Positions 44,461-54,019 of a stretch of DNA of 64,000 bases are shown here, one piece after another. The stretch's first letter is position 1. Every line of letters begins with the position of its first letter. The notes beneath the pieces were generated by a model. The model ran no database searches, was not told where the DNA came from, and was given only the letters and a program-made list of their open reading frames with translations. The DNA comes from Caenispirillum salinarum AK4. GTDB lineage: Bacteria > Pseudomonadota > Alphaproteobacteria > Rhodospirillales > Rhodospirillaceae. Position numbers and translations under genes: made by a program. The stretch lies in contig NZ_ANHY01000012.1 in assembly GCF_000315795.1 (NCBI RefSeq), positions 62,001 to 126,000 on the forward strand, read 5' to 3'.

Positions 44461-47400
44461 GTGAAGGCCGACGAGGCGACGACCAGCGGCGCGCAAGACC
44501 CGTCCTCCTCTTCCTCCACCACCAGCAGCACCGCCACCGGCGGCGGATCGGGCAACCATCCCGTTCCGGCCCTGGCTGCGGCGCTGGGACCCGAGGATGC
44601 GCTGGAGCCCGCGCCGCCGCGCCGTGGCGCGGGATGGTTGTACGGTGCCGCCCTGTTGCTGTCGGCGGCGTGGCTGGGCGTGTGCGCATGGTACATCGGC
44701 CGCACCATGGGGTGGCCGGCCCTGCCCGACGTGGCTCCGGACGTCTTCGGCGGGCTGGCGGCCGGTGCCCTGGTGCCCGTGGCCGTGCTGTGGCTGGTGG
44801 TCTCCACCATCGAGCGTGGATCGGCGCTGCGGCACGAGGCCCGGCTGCTGCGCGAGCACCTGGCGCGGCTGACCTATCCCGACGCCGCCGCGCGGGCGCG
44901 GGTGGGGCAGGTGACGGATGCGCTCAAGGAACAGGCCGAGGCGCTGACCGACGCCAGCCGCCGCGCCGTGGAACGGGCCGAGGCCGCCCGCGCCATGCTG
45001 TCGGAGGAAAACCGCGAACTGGCGCGCGTGTCCGGCTCCGTCGGCGGCGAGGCCAAGACGGCGGCCGACGCCCTGAAGGAACAGGCCAGCGCCCTGGAAG
45101 GCGTGCTGGAACGGGTGGAAAGCGTCGGCAAGCGGCTGTCGGACGGGCTCGCCAAGCACACCAGCGCCGTCGACGGCGCCACGGGCAAGGCCGAGGAGGC
45201 CGGCGTGCGCCTGTTCGAGGTGCTCGACAACCAGACCAAGGTTCTCGATACCCTCACCCAGAACACCACCGGCCGGGTGGAGGCGCTGGAACATCTGGTG
45301 GAGCGCCAGGAAGGTGTCGCCTCCCGTGCCGAGCAGGCCGGCAAGACGCTGCGCGAGGCCGCCGAGATCCTGGCCGGCAGCACCACGGAAACGCTCACCT
45401 CGCTGGCCGATGGTGCCGACCGGGTGGAACGCGCCGTGGGGCGCCTGGACGAGCACGCGGTTCAGGCCCGCGACAACGTGGCCGCCGCAGCCAAGGCGCT
45501 GGACGAAGCCGCCGAGCAGGCGGTCAAGCGCGCCGCCGAGGCGTCGGAGGCCCTGGAGGGGGCCAAGGCCGGCATGGCGTCGGCCGTGGACGAGGCCGGC
45601 GCCCGCCTGGACGGCATCACCGGCAAGGCCGAAGGCTACACGCAGTCGGTCAACGATATGGCGGACGCCGTGACCGGGCGCCTGGACACGGTGGGGGCGA
45701 CGGCGCTGGAGCGGGTGCGCGCGCTGGGGATCGCCACCGACAACATCGGCGCCCGCGCCCGCGAAGCCTCGGAAGACGTGCGCGCCCAGGCCGACCTTCT
45801 GGAACAGACGGCGGTGCGGGTGCAGCGCCAGACCGGCGGCATCCGCGGCAGCCTGGAAAAACAGGTGGAGGCGGTCGACGCGGTGGTCGCCCGCCTGAGC
45901 GAGCGCATGACGGCCAACGAAAGCACGCTGTCCGAGCAGGCCAAGGCCCTGGACGGCGCCACGGCCGAGGCGCTGTCGCGGCTGGAGACCGTCACCGCCG
46001 GCGTCAAGGCGGCGACCGAGGAGACGGACGGCGTCATCGCCCGCGCCACGGAAGCGGCGGAAAGCGTCGAGGCCCGCACGAAGGCGATCGCCGGCGTGGC
46101 CGAGGACGCCCGCGACCGCCTGCTCGCCCTGACCGAGGACCTGCGCAAGGCCGGCGCGGAGGTGGAGGAGACGGCCGCCGGAGCCGACACGCGCCTCACC
46201 GGGCTCAACCAGACCTTCATCGACCGGGCGCGCAAGATCGTCACGGCGCTGGATACGGCGCTGGACGAGGTCGTGTCGAACGCTGAGCAGCGTGGCGAAA
46301 CGGTTGGCCAGCGCCTGGGGCAGCGGGCCGAGGAACTGGACGGTGCGGTGGCGGAGGCTGTCGCCCGGGTGGAGGAACGCCTGTATTCCGCCGGCAAGGC
46401 GATGGAGGCCCAGGCCGCCGCGCTTACCGAGACGGTGGATCAGGCCGCCCAGCAGGCCGAGGGCCGCATCGGGCAGTTGAACACGGCGGTGACCAAGCGC
46501 GCCGCCGGCCTTCTGGCACCCATCGACGAGGCGGCGCGCGGGGTGGAGGCGCGGCTGTCGACCGTGGGCGAGGGCATGGAGGCCAAGGCCGCCGAACTGG
46601 CCGCGCTCATCGACCGCACCGCCGGTTCGGCCGAGGAGCGCGTCAACATCCTGGTCGCGGCGCTGCGGGACCGTGGCGAGGGGCTGGCCGATCCGGTGGA
46701 CGAGGCCGCCCGGCGCGTGGAGGCGCGCATGGATGCGCTGGGCATGGACGTCGGCAAGCGCACGCGATTCCTGACCGAACAGATCGAGCGCGCCACCGGC
46801 GACTGCGAGACCCGCGTCGGCGACCTGGCCCAGGCGCTGACCGGCAACGTCAATGCCCTGACGGACTCCGCCGACCGCGCCGCCGACGCCCTGGCCGCCA
46901 CCGATGCGGGCGTGCGCGAGCGGGCCGAGATGCTGGCGCAGGTCACCGACAGTGCGCTCCAGCACATCGGCGACCTGGCGCACGCGCTGGACACCACCGG
47001 CTCGCGCCTGCACGAGATCGTCGTCAACGGCTCCACGGCGGTGGGCGAAAGTGCCGAGGCGCTGGACAACGCCGTGACATCCTACCGCGAGCACACCGGC
47101 CGCATTGCCGAGGAAATGCGTCTGGCAAGCGAGGACTTCCGGGTGCGCTTCCGCGACCTGGGCCGCACGTCCGAAGAGTCCATGGAGAAGGTCGCGGCCG
47201 CGCTGGAGGAAATGCGTGCGCAGACCGATGGGCTCAGCCGCGCCAGCGACCGCCTGACAGACCAGACGGAGCGCGCCGGCACCCTGTTCGAGCGGCGGGC
47301 GGAAACCCTCAACCACGTCGCCGACCGGGCCGAGGAGAAGCTGCGCGCCCTGGAGGCCTCGCGCGACCAGGCGGACCTGCAACGCTTCCTCAACAGCGCG

Positions 47401-47754
47401 GTGTTCATCATCGAGCGCCTTCAGTCGGTGGCTGTCGACGTCACCCGCCTGTTCAGCCCGACGGTGGACGAAGAGTTGTGGCAGCGCTACTACCGGGGCG
47501 ACACCTCGGCCTTCCTGCGCCACGCCGCCCGCACGCTGACCCGCAAGCAGGCTGGCCAGATCCGCGAACTCTATGGCGCCAACGCCGAATTCCGCGACTA
47601 CGTGAACCGCTACATCGCCGAATACGAAAGCCTGCTGCGCACCGCCCGCCAGACGGACCGGGCGGAGGTGCTGGCGGCAACGCTGACCAGCGCCGACATG
47701 GGCAAGCTGTACCTGGTGCTCGCCCGCGCGGTAGGCCGGCCGATGGAAGGATGA
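44461..47754 (+). CDS. giant membrane-anchored coiled-coil protein of unknown function
   Basis: 1097 residues from GTG 44461 (AGGAG 10 nt upstream; an ATG at 44395 would add an unlikely Ser/Pro/Arg-rich leader). A Ser/Thr-rich cytoplasmic start is followed by two membrane helices (WLYGAALLLSAAWLGVCAWY; GLAAGALVPVAVLWLVVS), then about 830 residues of almost unbroken heptad-like helix rich in Ala, Glu, Arg and Thr without proline clusters. A compact terminal domain (about residues 985-1090) has RFLNSAVFIIERLQSVAVDV, LWQRYYRGDTSAFLRHAA and YVNRYIAEYESLL. I recall similar C-terminal domains in uncharacterised Rhodospirillales proteins. It could be a cell-envelope or polarity scaffold; no chemoreceptor hairpin signature is seen. 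Confidence 0.8.
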   Translation: MKADEATTSGAQDPSSSSSTTSSTATGGGSGNHPVPALAAALGPEDALEPAPPRRGAGWLYGAALLLSAAWLGVCAWYIGRTMGWPALPDVAPDVFGGLAAGALVPVAVLWLVVSTIERGSALRHEARLLREHLARLTYPDAAARARVGQVTDALKEQAEALTDASRRAVERAEAARAMLSEENRELARVSGSVGGEAKTAADALKEQASALEGVLERVESVGKRLSDGLAKHTSAVDGATGKAEEAGVRLFEVLDNQTKVLDTLTQNTTGRVEALEHLVERQEGVASRAEQAGKTLREAAEILAGSTTETLTSLADGADRVERAVGRLDEHAVQARDNVAAAAKALDEAAEQAVKRAAEASEALEGAKAGMASAVDEAGARLDGITGKAEGYTQSVNDMADAVTGRLDTVGATALERVRALGIATDNIGARAREASEDVRAQADLLEQTAVRVQRQTGGIRGSLEKQVEAVDAVVARLSERMTANESTLSEQAKALDGATAEALSRLETVTAGVKAATEETDGVIARATEAAESVEARTKAIAGVAEDARDRLLALTEDLRKAGAEVEETAAGADTRLTGLNQTFIDRARKIVTALDTALDEVVSNAEQRGETVGQRLGQRAEELDGAVAEAVARVEERLYSAGKAMEAQAAALTETVDQAAQQAEGRIGQLNTAVTKRAAGLLAPIDEAARGVEARLSTVGEGMEAKAAELAALIDRTAGSAEERVNILVAALRDRGEGLADPVDEAARRVEARMDALGMDVGKRTRFLTEQIERATGDCETRVGDLAQALTGNVNALTDSADRAADALAATDAGVRERAEMLAQVTDSALQHIGDLAHALDTTGSRLHEIVVNGSTAVGESAEALDNAVTSYREHTGRIAEEMRLASEDFRVRFRDLGRTSEESMEKVAAALEEMRAQTDGLSRASDRLTDQTERAGTLFERRAETLNHVADRAEEKLRALEASRDQADLQRFLNSAVFIIERLQSVAVDVTRLFSPTVDEELWQRYYRGDTSAFLRHAARTLTRKQAGQIRELYGANAEFRDYVNRYIAEYESLLRTARQTDRAEVLAATLTSADMGKLYLVLARAVGRPMEG

Positions 47755-47811
47755 GGGTTGGTCGGTCCTGGGCGGTGCCGTCGTTCGCAGGTCGGATAAC
47801 AGTGGATATGG

Positions 47812-47831
47812 ATTCCTGCTTTCGCAGGAAT
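47812..47831. repeat. REP-like hairpin, left copy
   Basis: Perfect stem ATTCCTGC-TTTC-GCAGGAAT followed by GACGA. It is the left member of an inverted pair with 47875-47894, and lies between two convergent genes. Confidence 0.75.
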
Positions 47832-47874
47832 GACGATCAGTTAAGTGTTTAATATTTTTTGTAAAATACTCGTC

Positions 47875-47894
47875 GCCCCTGCGAAAGCAGGGGC
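47875..47894. repeat. REP-like hairpin, right copy (inverted)
   Basis: Perfect stem GCCCCTGC-GAAA-GCAGGGGC. Read on the minus strand it matches the left copy: both give CCTGCTTTCGCAGG with compensated flanking pairs, followed by GACGA. An A+T-rich spacer of about 43 bp separates them, so the pair forms a BIME-like unit and could also end transcription from both sides. Confidence 0.75.
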
Positions 47895-47952
47895 CCACCT
47901 GCGGTGTTGACCGCCCTGACGCAGCCCTGTCAATCGCTGCTGCTGAGCCGCC

Positions 47953-49398
47953 TTACTCCGCCGCATCCTTGATGCCGCGCCAGGCGGCCAGGGCGCGGTG
48001 GCGGGCGTGGCTGTGGTCGACCATGGGTTCGGGGTAGCCGGTGCGCGCCAACTCGAGCGGCGCCTGCCAGGGCTTGTGGATGACGCGACGGTCCATTTCT
48101 CGCAGTTCCGGCACCCAGCGGCGGACGTAGTCGCCGCGCGGGTCGAACTTCTCGCCCTGAAGCACCGGATTGAACACGCGGAAGAAGGGCGCGGCGTCGG
48201 CGCCGCAGCCGGCCACCCACTGCCAGTTGCCGGGATTGCTGCCCCAGTCGGCGTCCACAAGAGTGTCCCAGAACCAGGCCTCGCCCACCTGCCAGGGCGC
48301 CAGCAGGTCCTTGACGAGGAAGGACCCGACGATCATCCGCACCCGGTTGTGCATCCACCCCGTTTCCCACAGTTCGCGCATGCCGGCGTCGACGATGGGG
48401 TAGCCGGTCAGGCCCTTGCGCCAGGCGCGGATGTCGGCGTCGTCTTCACGCCAGGGGAACAGGCGGAACTCGGGGCGCAGCGGCGTGCGGTGGAGATCGG
48501 GGTTGTGGAAGAGCTGGTAGCGGTTGAACTCCCGCCAGCCGATTTCACTCAAGTAAGCGTCGGTGCTGGCGTTCGGCTCGGCCATGCTGCGCACGGCGTT
48601 CCACACCTGCCGGGCCGAAATCTCGCCGAAGCGCAGGTGCGGCGACAGACGCGACGTGCCAACCTCCGCCGGCAGGTTGCGGCCGGTGCGGTAGCGGGCG
48701 AGCGCGCCGTCGATGAAGGTGTGCAGGCAGGCCCAGGCGCCATCCTCGCCGGGCGTCCAGCTTTCCCGCAGGCCGCCTGCCCAGTCGGGCATGGCGGGCG
48801 TCAGGCGGAACTCGGCCAACGGCGTGCTGTCGGGCCAGTGGTCCGGGGCGGGCAGGCGCTCGGGCGGCGGCAGGGTCTCGGGGTCTCCGACCGCCTGCTT
48901 CAGGGCCTTCCAGAACGGGGTGTAGACCTTGTAGTGCCCGCCGGTGCCGGTCTTCAGCTCCGACGGCCAGACCAGCGCGTCGGGACGCAGGGTGACCGCC
49001 TCCACCCCCTGATCCTCCAGCGCCGCCGCCATCCGGCGCGCGCTTTCGCGGTGGGTGGGGACCACGGTTTCGTTGAGCAATACGCGCGCCGCCCCGGTCT
49101 CGGCGGCGACCTGCGGCACCACCTCGTGCGGGCGCCCGGCGCGCAGGATCAGGCGGGAGCCGAGGGCGCGGAGGCCTTCGGACAGGCTTTCAAGGCTGTA
49201 GTGCAGCCACCATCTGACAGCCCCACCCAGCGGCCGTGCGGTTTCGCCCGCGCCCAGGCCGTGGGCGGTGTCCACCACATAAAGCGGGATGACCGGTGCG
49301 CCCGTGCCGACGGCGGCGGACAGCGCCCGGTGGTCGGCCAGGCGCAGGTCGTCGCGGAAGAGGACGATCACCGGGGCAGCGGAAGCGGAGGAGGGCAT
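47953..49398 (-). CDS. phrB: class I deoxyribodipyrimidine photolyase
   Basis: 481 residues. N-terminal photoantenna (Rossmann-like) domain starting VIVLFRDDLRLADHRAL; C-terminal FAD domain with TSRLSPHLRFGEIS, EIGWREFNRYQL, GMRELWETGWMHNRVRMIVG and the electron-path region DADWGSNPGNWQWVAGCGAD. Repairs UV cyclobutane dimers in blue light. ATG 49398 is preferred to GTG 49440, which lacks a good ribosome site. A TGATCG/TAAAGT promoter-like pair lies 43 to 72 bp upstream. CPD repair rather than a cryptochrome is inferred from the intact Asn/Trp-rich active-site stretch. Confidence 0.92.
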   Translation of the reverse strand: MPSSASAAPVIVLFRDDLRLADHRALSAAVGTGAPVIPLYVVDTAHGLGAGETARPLGGAVRWWLHYSLESLSEGLRALGSRLILRAGRPHEVVPQVAAETGAARVLLNETVVPTHRESARRMAAALEDQGVEAVTLRPDALVWPSELKTGTGGHYKVYTPFWKALKQAVGDPETLPPPERLPAPDHWPDSTPLAEFRLTPAMPDWAGGLRESWTPGEDGAWACLHTFIDGALARYRTGRNLPAEVGTSRLSPHLRFGEISARQVWNAVRSMAEPNASTDAYLSEIGWREFNRYQLFHNPDLHRTPLRPEFRLFPWREDDADIRAWRKGLTGYPIVDAGMRELWETGWMHNRVRMIVGSFLVKDLLAPWQVGEAWFWDTLVDADWGSNPGNWQWVAGCGADAAPFFRVFNPVLQGEKFDPRGDYVRRWVPELREMDRRVIHKPWQAPLELARTGYPEPMVDHSHARHRALAAWRGIKDAAE

Positions 49399-49440
49399 CG
49401 GCAGTCCTGGGCTGGGCTTGATTTCAGCAAGAATTCCCAC

Positions 49441-49470
49441 ACTTTACGCGCGAGGGGCGGCTGCCGATCA
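49441..49470 (-). promoter_or_regulatory. candidate RpoE (ECF)-type promoter for photolyase
   Basis: On the minus strand TGATCG (49470-49465) and TAAAGT (49446-49441) are 18 bp apart and end 42 bp before the photolyase ATG. This resembles the singlet-oxygen RpoE promoter of Rhodobacter as I recall it (TGATC, then a TAA-type -10). A single match; no score could be computed. Confidence 0.35.
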
Positions 49471-49508
49471 GCATTTCCCGAAAAAGACGCCGGTGCCGCG
49501 CGGCGGTA

Positions 49509-50015
49509 TCAATGCACCGTTCGCGTTCCCGGCGCCTGGGTCCGGCGGATGGCGCTGCCGCTGCCGCTGCCGCTGCCGGCGCCGCCTTCACGCGCCGGCG
49601 GGTCCACTTCGGGCGGGGTGATGGCCTCGCGCAGGCGGCTGACCACGTGCGGCAGTTCGGCCTCGGAGTAGGGCTCGCGCTCCTTCGCGCCCCACACCGG
49701 GCCGGGCCAGGCGGGGTCGTCGTCGAAGCGGGCGATGACGTGGACGTGCAGCTGCCGCACCATGTTGCCCAGCGCGGCGACATTCATCTTGTCTGCGGCA
49801 GTGAACAGTTGCAGCCGTTGTGCGGCGCAGGACGCCTCCTCCATCAGCCGCGTGCGGTCTTCCGCTGCCAGTTCGTGGATCTCGCTCATCCCCTCGCGCT
49901 GCGGCACCAGGATCAGCCACGGATAGGTCCGGTCGTTCATCAGCAGCACGCGGCAGAGCGGCCAGCGGGCGATTTCAACGGTGTCCGCGGCCAAGCGGTC
50001 GTCGAGCGTGAACAT
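49509..50015 (-). CDS. HIT-family protein, probable nucleotide hydrolase
   Basis: 168 residues with a C-terminal HIT motif MVRQLHVHVIARF: the first histidine of the usual H-x-H-x-H is glutamine, but the nucleophile and the last histidine stay. This QHH form with FDDDPAWPGPVWG is common in alphaproteobacterial HIT proteins. Likely hydrolyses dinucleoside polyphosphates or similar. The tail is a low-complexity Gly-Ser repeat (GGAGSGSGSGS) of no known role. ATG 50015 is used; an upstream reading is antisense to the EamA gene. Confidence 0.85.
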   Translation of the reverse strand: MFTLDDRLAADTVEIARWPLCRVLLMNDRTYPWLILVPQREGMSEIHELAAEDRTRLMEEASCAAQRLQLFTAADKMNVAALGNMVRQLHVHVIARFDDDPAWPGPVWGAKEREPYSEAELPHVVSRLREAITPPEVDPPAREGGAGSGSGSGSAIRRTQAPGTRTVH

Positions 50016-50178
50016 GGGAACGGTCTCCGGACGGAGGGCAGGGAAGGCATCGCCTGCAATCCTGCCGCAACGGCCGGCGCCTGTCACGGTGATAGCGGCC
50101 CTTGTGGCCGCGTCGGCCGGTCGGGCATGGTATGCGGCCCCGTACGAGCCCACCCTCTTGTTCCGGAAGTGCCCCGGC

Positions 50179-51132
50179 GTGTCGAACACCCAGACGTCCA
50201 CCACCGCCACCAAATCCGCCCCCTGGTGGGCCTCGCCCTACCTGATGCTGGTGATGCCGCCCCTGTTCTGGGCCGGCAATGCGGTGGTCGGGCGCGTGGC
50301 GGTGGCGGACATCTCTCCGCTGGCGCTGTCGGTGGTGCGCTGGAGCCTGGCGATCCTGATCCTGCTGCCCTTCACCGCATCGGCCGTGCTGACCCAGTGG
50401 CCGGTGGTGCGGGCGAAGTGGAAGAGCATTGCCGTGCTCGGCATTCTTTCGGCCGGTCTCTACAACCTGTTCCTCTACATGGCGCTGGAGACCACGACGG
50501 CGATCAACGTGACGCTGCTCAACACCTCCATGCCCATGACGATTGTGCTGGTCTCGTGGATCTGGCTGCGCGAGCGGCCCTCGGGGGGCGGCATTGCCGG
50601 CATCCTGCTGTCCATGCTGGGCGTGGCGGTGGTGGTCGGGCGCGGTGATCCGAGCGTGCTCATGGGGCTGGAGGTGCACGCGGGCGACGGGCTCATGCTG
50701 CTGGCGGTGCTGGTGTGGTCGCTGTATTCCGTGGGCCTGCGCGCCCACCCGCCGGGGCTGACGCCGGGCGCCATGCTGACCGTGCAGATGATGGCGGGCC
50801 TGTGCTTCCTGGCGCCGCTCTACGCCGTGGAAGCCGCGACGGTCGGCAGCCCCGTTCCCGTCACCTGGGGCATGGCGCTGGTCTTCCTGTATGTCGCCAC
50901 CGGTCCGTCCATCGGGGCCTTCTATTTCTGGAACCGGGGCGTGGCGGAGGCCGGGGCCTCCACGGCGGGGCTGTACATCAACCTTCTGCCGGTGTTCACG
51001 GCGATCCTGGCCGTCATATTCCTTGGCGAGAGCCTCTATTGGTTCCACGGCGCGGGCCTGGTGCTGATCTTCTCCGGCATCCTGCTGGGCACGCTGGGCG
51101 CGCGCAGGCGGCGCCGCGGGGCCGGCTCTTGA
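50179..51132 (+). CDS. EamA/DMT-superfamily exporter
   Basis: 317 residues from GTG 50179 with 10 membrane helices in two EamA repeats (SPYLMLVMPPLFWAGNAVVG; TSMPMTIVLVSWIWLRERPS; AGASTAGLYINLLPVFTAIL; GESLYWFHGAGLVLIFSGIL). Such proteins export amino acids or other small metabolites. Longer starts exist, back to 49981, but overlap the divergent HIT gene; GGAAG lies before the chosen GTG. Start is uncertain by tens of codons. No substrate can be inferred. Confidence 0.82.
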   Translation: MSNTQTSTTATKSAPWWASPYLMLVMPPLFWAGNAVVGRVAVADISPLALSVVRWSLAILILLPFTASAVLTQWPVVRAKWKSIAVLGILSAGLYNLFLYMALETTTAINVTLLNTSMPMTIVLVSWIWLRERPSGGGIAGILLSMLGVAVVVGRGDPSVLMGLEVHAGDGLMLLAVLVWSLYSVGLRAHPPGLTPGAMLTVQMMAGLCFLAPLYAVEAATVGSPVPVTWGMALVFLYVATGPSIGAFYFWNRGVAEAGASTAGLYINLLPVFTAILAVIFLGESLYWFHGAGLVLIFSGILLGTLGARRRRRGAGS

Positions 51133-51221
51133 GGCGAGGAGCGTAAGGGCGGCGCAACCATCAGGTGGGGCGGCGTGTTTGCAAGCCGTCCCTTCTTGAA
51201 TGTGAACCCAGGGAGGTGCCG

Positions 51222-53582
51222 TTGCAGGCCTCGTCCGGGTCCGCGTCGCCAGTCGCCCGCATCTTCTCCTCCGGAGCCTTCTCCGCGCTGCTCGCGCTCC
51301 TGATCCTTGGCCTGCTCGCCGCCGAGGTTCCGGCGGTGCAGGGCGGCGACGTGCGTGTGCTGTCGTGGCCCTGGGTGCCCAGCCTTGACGTGCCTTTCTC
51401 CCTGCGGCTCGACGGTCTGTCGGTCCTGTTCGGGCTGCTGATTGCAGGGGTCGGGGCGCTGGTGATGGTGTTCTCGGGCGGCTACATGAAGCATTCGCCG
51501 CACCGGGGACGTTTCATCCTCTACATGACTGCTTTCATGCTGGCAATGATGGGTCTGGTGACCGCTGAACACCTGATCCTTCTGTATGTTTTCTGGGAAC
51601 TGACGACGATCACCAGCTATGTGCTGATCGGGTGGAAGCACCAGGACGGCGAAAGCCGCGCCGCAGCCCTTCAGGCGCTGCTGGTGACCAGCGTCGGAGG
51701 CCTGAGCCTGCTCGCAGGACTGATCCTGCTGGGGCTGGCGGCCGGCGGCTTCACCATAACGGCCGTGCGGGCCGCCGAGAACCTGCCCGACCACCCGTTC
51801 TATCCGTGGATGCTGGGACTGATCCTGCTCGGCGCCTTCACCAAAAGTGCCCAGGTGCCCTTCCACTTCTGGTTGCCCAACGCCATGGCGGCGCCGACGC
51901 CGGTGTCGGCCTACCTGCATTCGGCGGCCATGGTGAAGGCCGGCATCTATGTGCTGGCGCGGTTTCATCCGGCGCTGGCGGACAGCCAGGCATGGCTGAT
52001 GACGCTGTCCATCGTCGGCGTCATCTCGGCGGTGACCGGCGCGGTGCTGGCGATCCGCCAGACGGACATGAAGCTGATCCTGGCCTATTCCACCGTGATG
52101 GGGCTGGGGACCATCGTGCTGCTGCTGTCGGGCGGCGACAAGGCGGCGGTGACGGCGGCCATGACCTTCCTGGTGGTTCACGCGCTCTACAAGTCGTCGC
52201 TGTTCCTGGTGGCGGGAACAGTCGACCATGAAGTCGGCAGCCGCGACGTGGAACGCCTGTCGCATCTGGCGGGGCCCATGCCGCGCACGGTGACCGCCGC
52301 CGTCCTGGCGGCCTTGTCAATGGGGGGCTTTCCGCCGTTTTTGGGGTTCATCGGAAAGGAACTGCACTACGAGGGCGCCATGGCGCTGTCCGCGGCGCCG
52401 ACGTGGGTGGTGGGCGGCAGCGTGCTCGCCAACTCCCTCATGGGCACGGCGGCGCTGATCCTGGTCATCCGCCCCTTCTTCGCTTCCGCCCGCAAGCCGG
52501 GGCCGGAGCCCGGCGAGGAGGGCGACTGGCGCCTGTGGGGTTCGGCCCTGTTGTTGGCGGCGCTTGGACTGGCGCTGGGCCTCATGCCCGAAACCTTCGG
52601 CGATCGCATCATCCAGCCGGCCGTCATCACCATCGAGGAAGCCCCCCGAGACGTGGAACTGAAGCTGTGGCACGGCGTCAACGTGCCCTTGATGCTGAGC
52701 GTCCTGACAGTGGCGCTCGGCCTGCTGTTCTACTGGCGGCGGCGCAGCCTGCGGGCGGCGCTTGTGTGGATGACGCCACGCTTTCCCCTTCAGCCCGAGG
52801 CCGGCTACGAGCGGATCGTCCGGGCGCTCAAGAGCATCAGTGCGGCCGTCACCGGCCTCCTGCAGGACGGCCGCCTGACCAGTTACACCGGCGTCACCAT
52901 GCTGGCCATGATCGGCCTTGCGACCAGTGCCCTGGCGGTGCTGGGCGGCCTGCGCCTGCCCGGGCCTGGGGAGTGGTCGTGGGGCGGCCCCATGGACTGG
53001 CTGGTGCTGCTGCTAGCGGCGGGTGCGGGCGTGGCAACGGTGGCCGCCCGCACCCGGCTTGCCGCCGTGGGCGCCGTGACCATTCTCGAAGGGGCCGTGG
53101 CGCTGATCTTCGTGCTGTTCGGCGGGCCGGACCTGGCGATCACGCAGATCACCGTCACCACACTGAGCGCCGTCCTGCTGGCGCTGGTTCTGCTGCGCCT
53201 GCCGCCGCCGGCGGAGAAGCCGGCGATGGGTGTCGGCGCCAAGGTCGCGAAGGGCTTGATCGCCCTGGGCGGCGGCACGCTGGTCGCGGTTCTGCTGGTC
53301 TCCGTCACCGCCATGCCCTTCGACGCCAGCCTGACGCAGCGCATCCTCAAGCTCGCCCCTGAAAAAGCCCACGGCGACAACGTCGTCAACGTGATCCTGG
53401 TGGACTTCCGCGCCTTCGATACCCTGGGCGAGATCACGGTGGTGACCATGGCGGGGCTGGGCGCCTACGCGCTGTTCCGCCTGGGCCGCAGCGGGCTCGA
53501 CAGCGGCCGCGACGCCGGCACCGCCGGCACGCACGGCGAGCCCCATCGCCAGAGGACCGGAACTCGGGAGCGCCGGTCATGA
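51222..53582 (+). CDS. mrpA: Na+/H+ antiporter subunit A
   Basis: 786 residues from TTG 51222, selected since AGGGAGG lies 5 nt upstream; GTG 51165 would add 19 residues. About 20 helices: the proton-pumping antiporter-like domain related to NuoL ([53 protein letters not shown]), then the C-terminal MrpA-specific part with DUF4040/MbhE-like segments ([20 protein letters not shown]). Mrp complexes expel Na+ in exchange for protons and help alkali, salt and bile-salt resistance. Opens a seven-gene operon. Confidence 0.92.
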   Translation: MQASSGSASPVARIFSSGAFSALLALLILGLLAAEVPAVQGGDVRVLSWPWVPSLDVPFSLRLDGLSVLFGLLIAGVGALVMVFSGGYMKHSPHRGRFILYMTAFMLAMMGLVTAEHLILLYVFWELTTITSYVLIGWKHQDGESRAAALQALLVTSVGGLSLLAGLILLGLAAGGFTITAVRAAENLPDHPFYPWMLGLILLGAFTKSAQVPFHFWLPNAMAAPTPVSAYLHSAAMVKAGIYVLARFHPALADSQAWLMTLSIVGVISAVTGAVLAIRQTDMKLILAYSTVMGLGTIVLLLSGGDKAAVTAAMTFLVVHALYKSSLFLVAGTVDHEVGSRDVERLSHLAGPMPRTVTAAVLAALSMGGFPPFLGFIGKELHYEGAMALSAAPTWVVGGSVLANSLMGTAALILVIRPFFASARKPGPEPGEEGDWRLWGSALLLAALGLALGLMPETFGDRIIQPAVITIEEAPRDVELKLWHGVNVPLMLSVLTVALGLLFYWRRRSLRAALVWMTPRFPLQPEAGYERIVRALKSISAAVTGLLQDGRLTSYTGVTMLAMIGLATSALAVLGGLRLPGPGEWSWGGPMDWLVLLLAAGAGVATVAARTRLAAVGAVTILEGAVALIFVLFGGPDLAITQITVTTLSAVLLALVLLRLPPPAEKPAMGVGAKVAKGLIALGGGTLVAVLLVSVTAMPFDASLTQRILKLAPEKAHGDNVVNVILVDFRAFDTLGEITVVTMAGLGAYALFRLGRSGLDSGRDAGTAGTHGEPHRQRTGTRERRS

Positions 53583-54016
53583 GCACGCTGATCCTGCGCA
53601 CCATGGGGCGGCTCTTGGCGGCGGTCCTGATCCTGTTCTCCCTCTACATGCTGCTGCGCGGCCACAACGATCCGGGGGGCGGGTTCATCGGCGGGCTGAT
53701 CTGCGCGCTGGGAATCGTCATCGGCTCGCTGGGTGAAGGTTCCCGCCGCGCCCGCCGCGCGTTGCGGATTGCGCCCCGCCTGATCGCGGCCGCCGGACTG
53801 GCGGTGGCGCTGATCGCGGGCTTCTCAGCCGCCCTGGCGGGCAAGCCTTTCCTGACAGGGCTGTGGATGACGGTCGGCGGCTCCCACGTCGGCACGCCCA
53901 TTCTGTTCGACGTCGGAGTCTATCTGGTGGTGATCGGCGCGACGCTCGCCCTGCTGCTGGCGCTGGAAGAGGATGCGGGCCGTGTCAACGCCGGCGAGGT
54001 CGAGGAGGAGGAATAG
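53579..54016 (+). CDS. mrpB: Na+/H+ antiporter subunit B
   Basis: 145 residues, four helices. MnhB family signature [20 protein letters not shown] at the N-terminal third, then [20 protein letters not shown]. Small membrane subunit needed for the Mrp complex. ATG overlaps mrpA stop (ATGA). Confidence 0.93.
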   Translation: MSTLILRTMGRLLAAVLILFSLYMLLRGHNDPGGGFIGGLICALGIVIGSLGEGSRRARRALRIAPRLIAAAGLAVALIAGFSAALAGKPFLTGLWMTVGGSHVGTPILFDVGVYLVVIGATLALLLALEEDAGRVNAGEVEEEE

Positions 54017-54019
54017 GCC

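Noticed and set aside
44296-47898. 1200-codon minus-strand frame opposite the coiled-coil gene
   Set aside because: Shadow of the Ala/Glu heptads in high-G+C DNA; the plus-strand protein has membrane helices and an ordered terminal domain.
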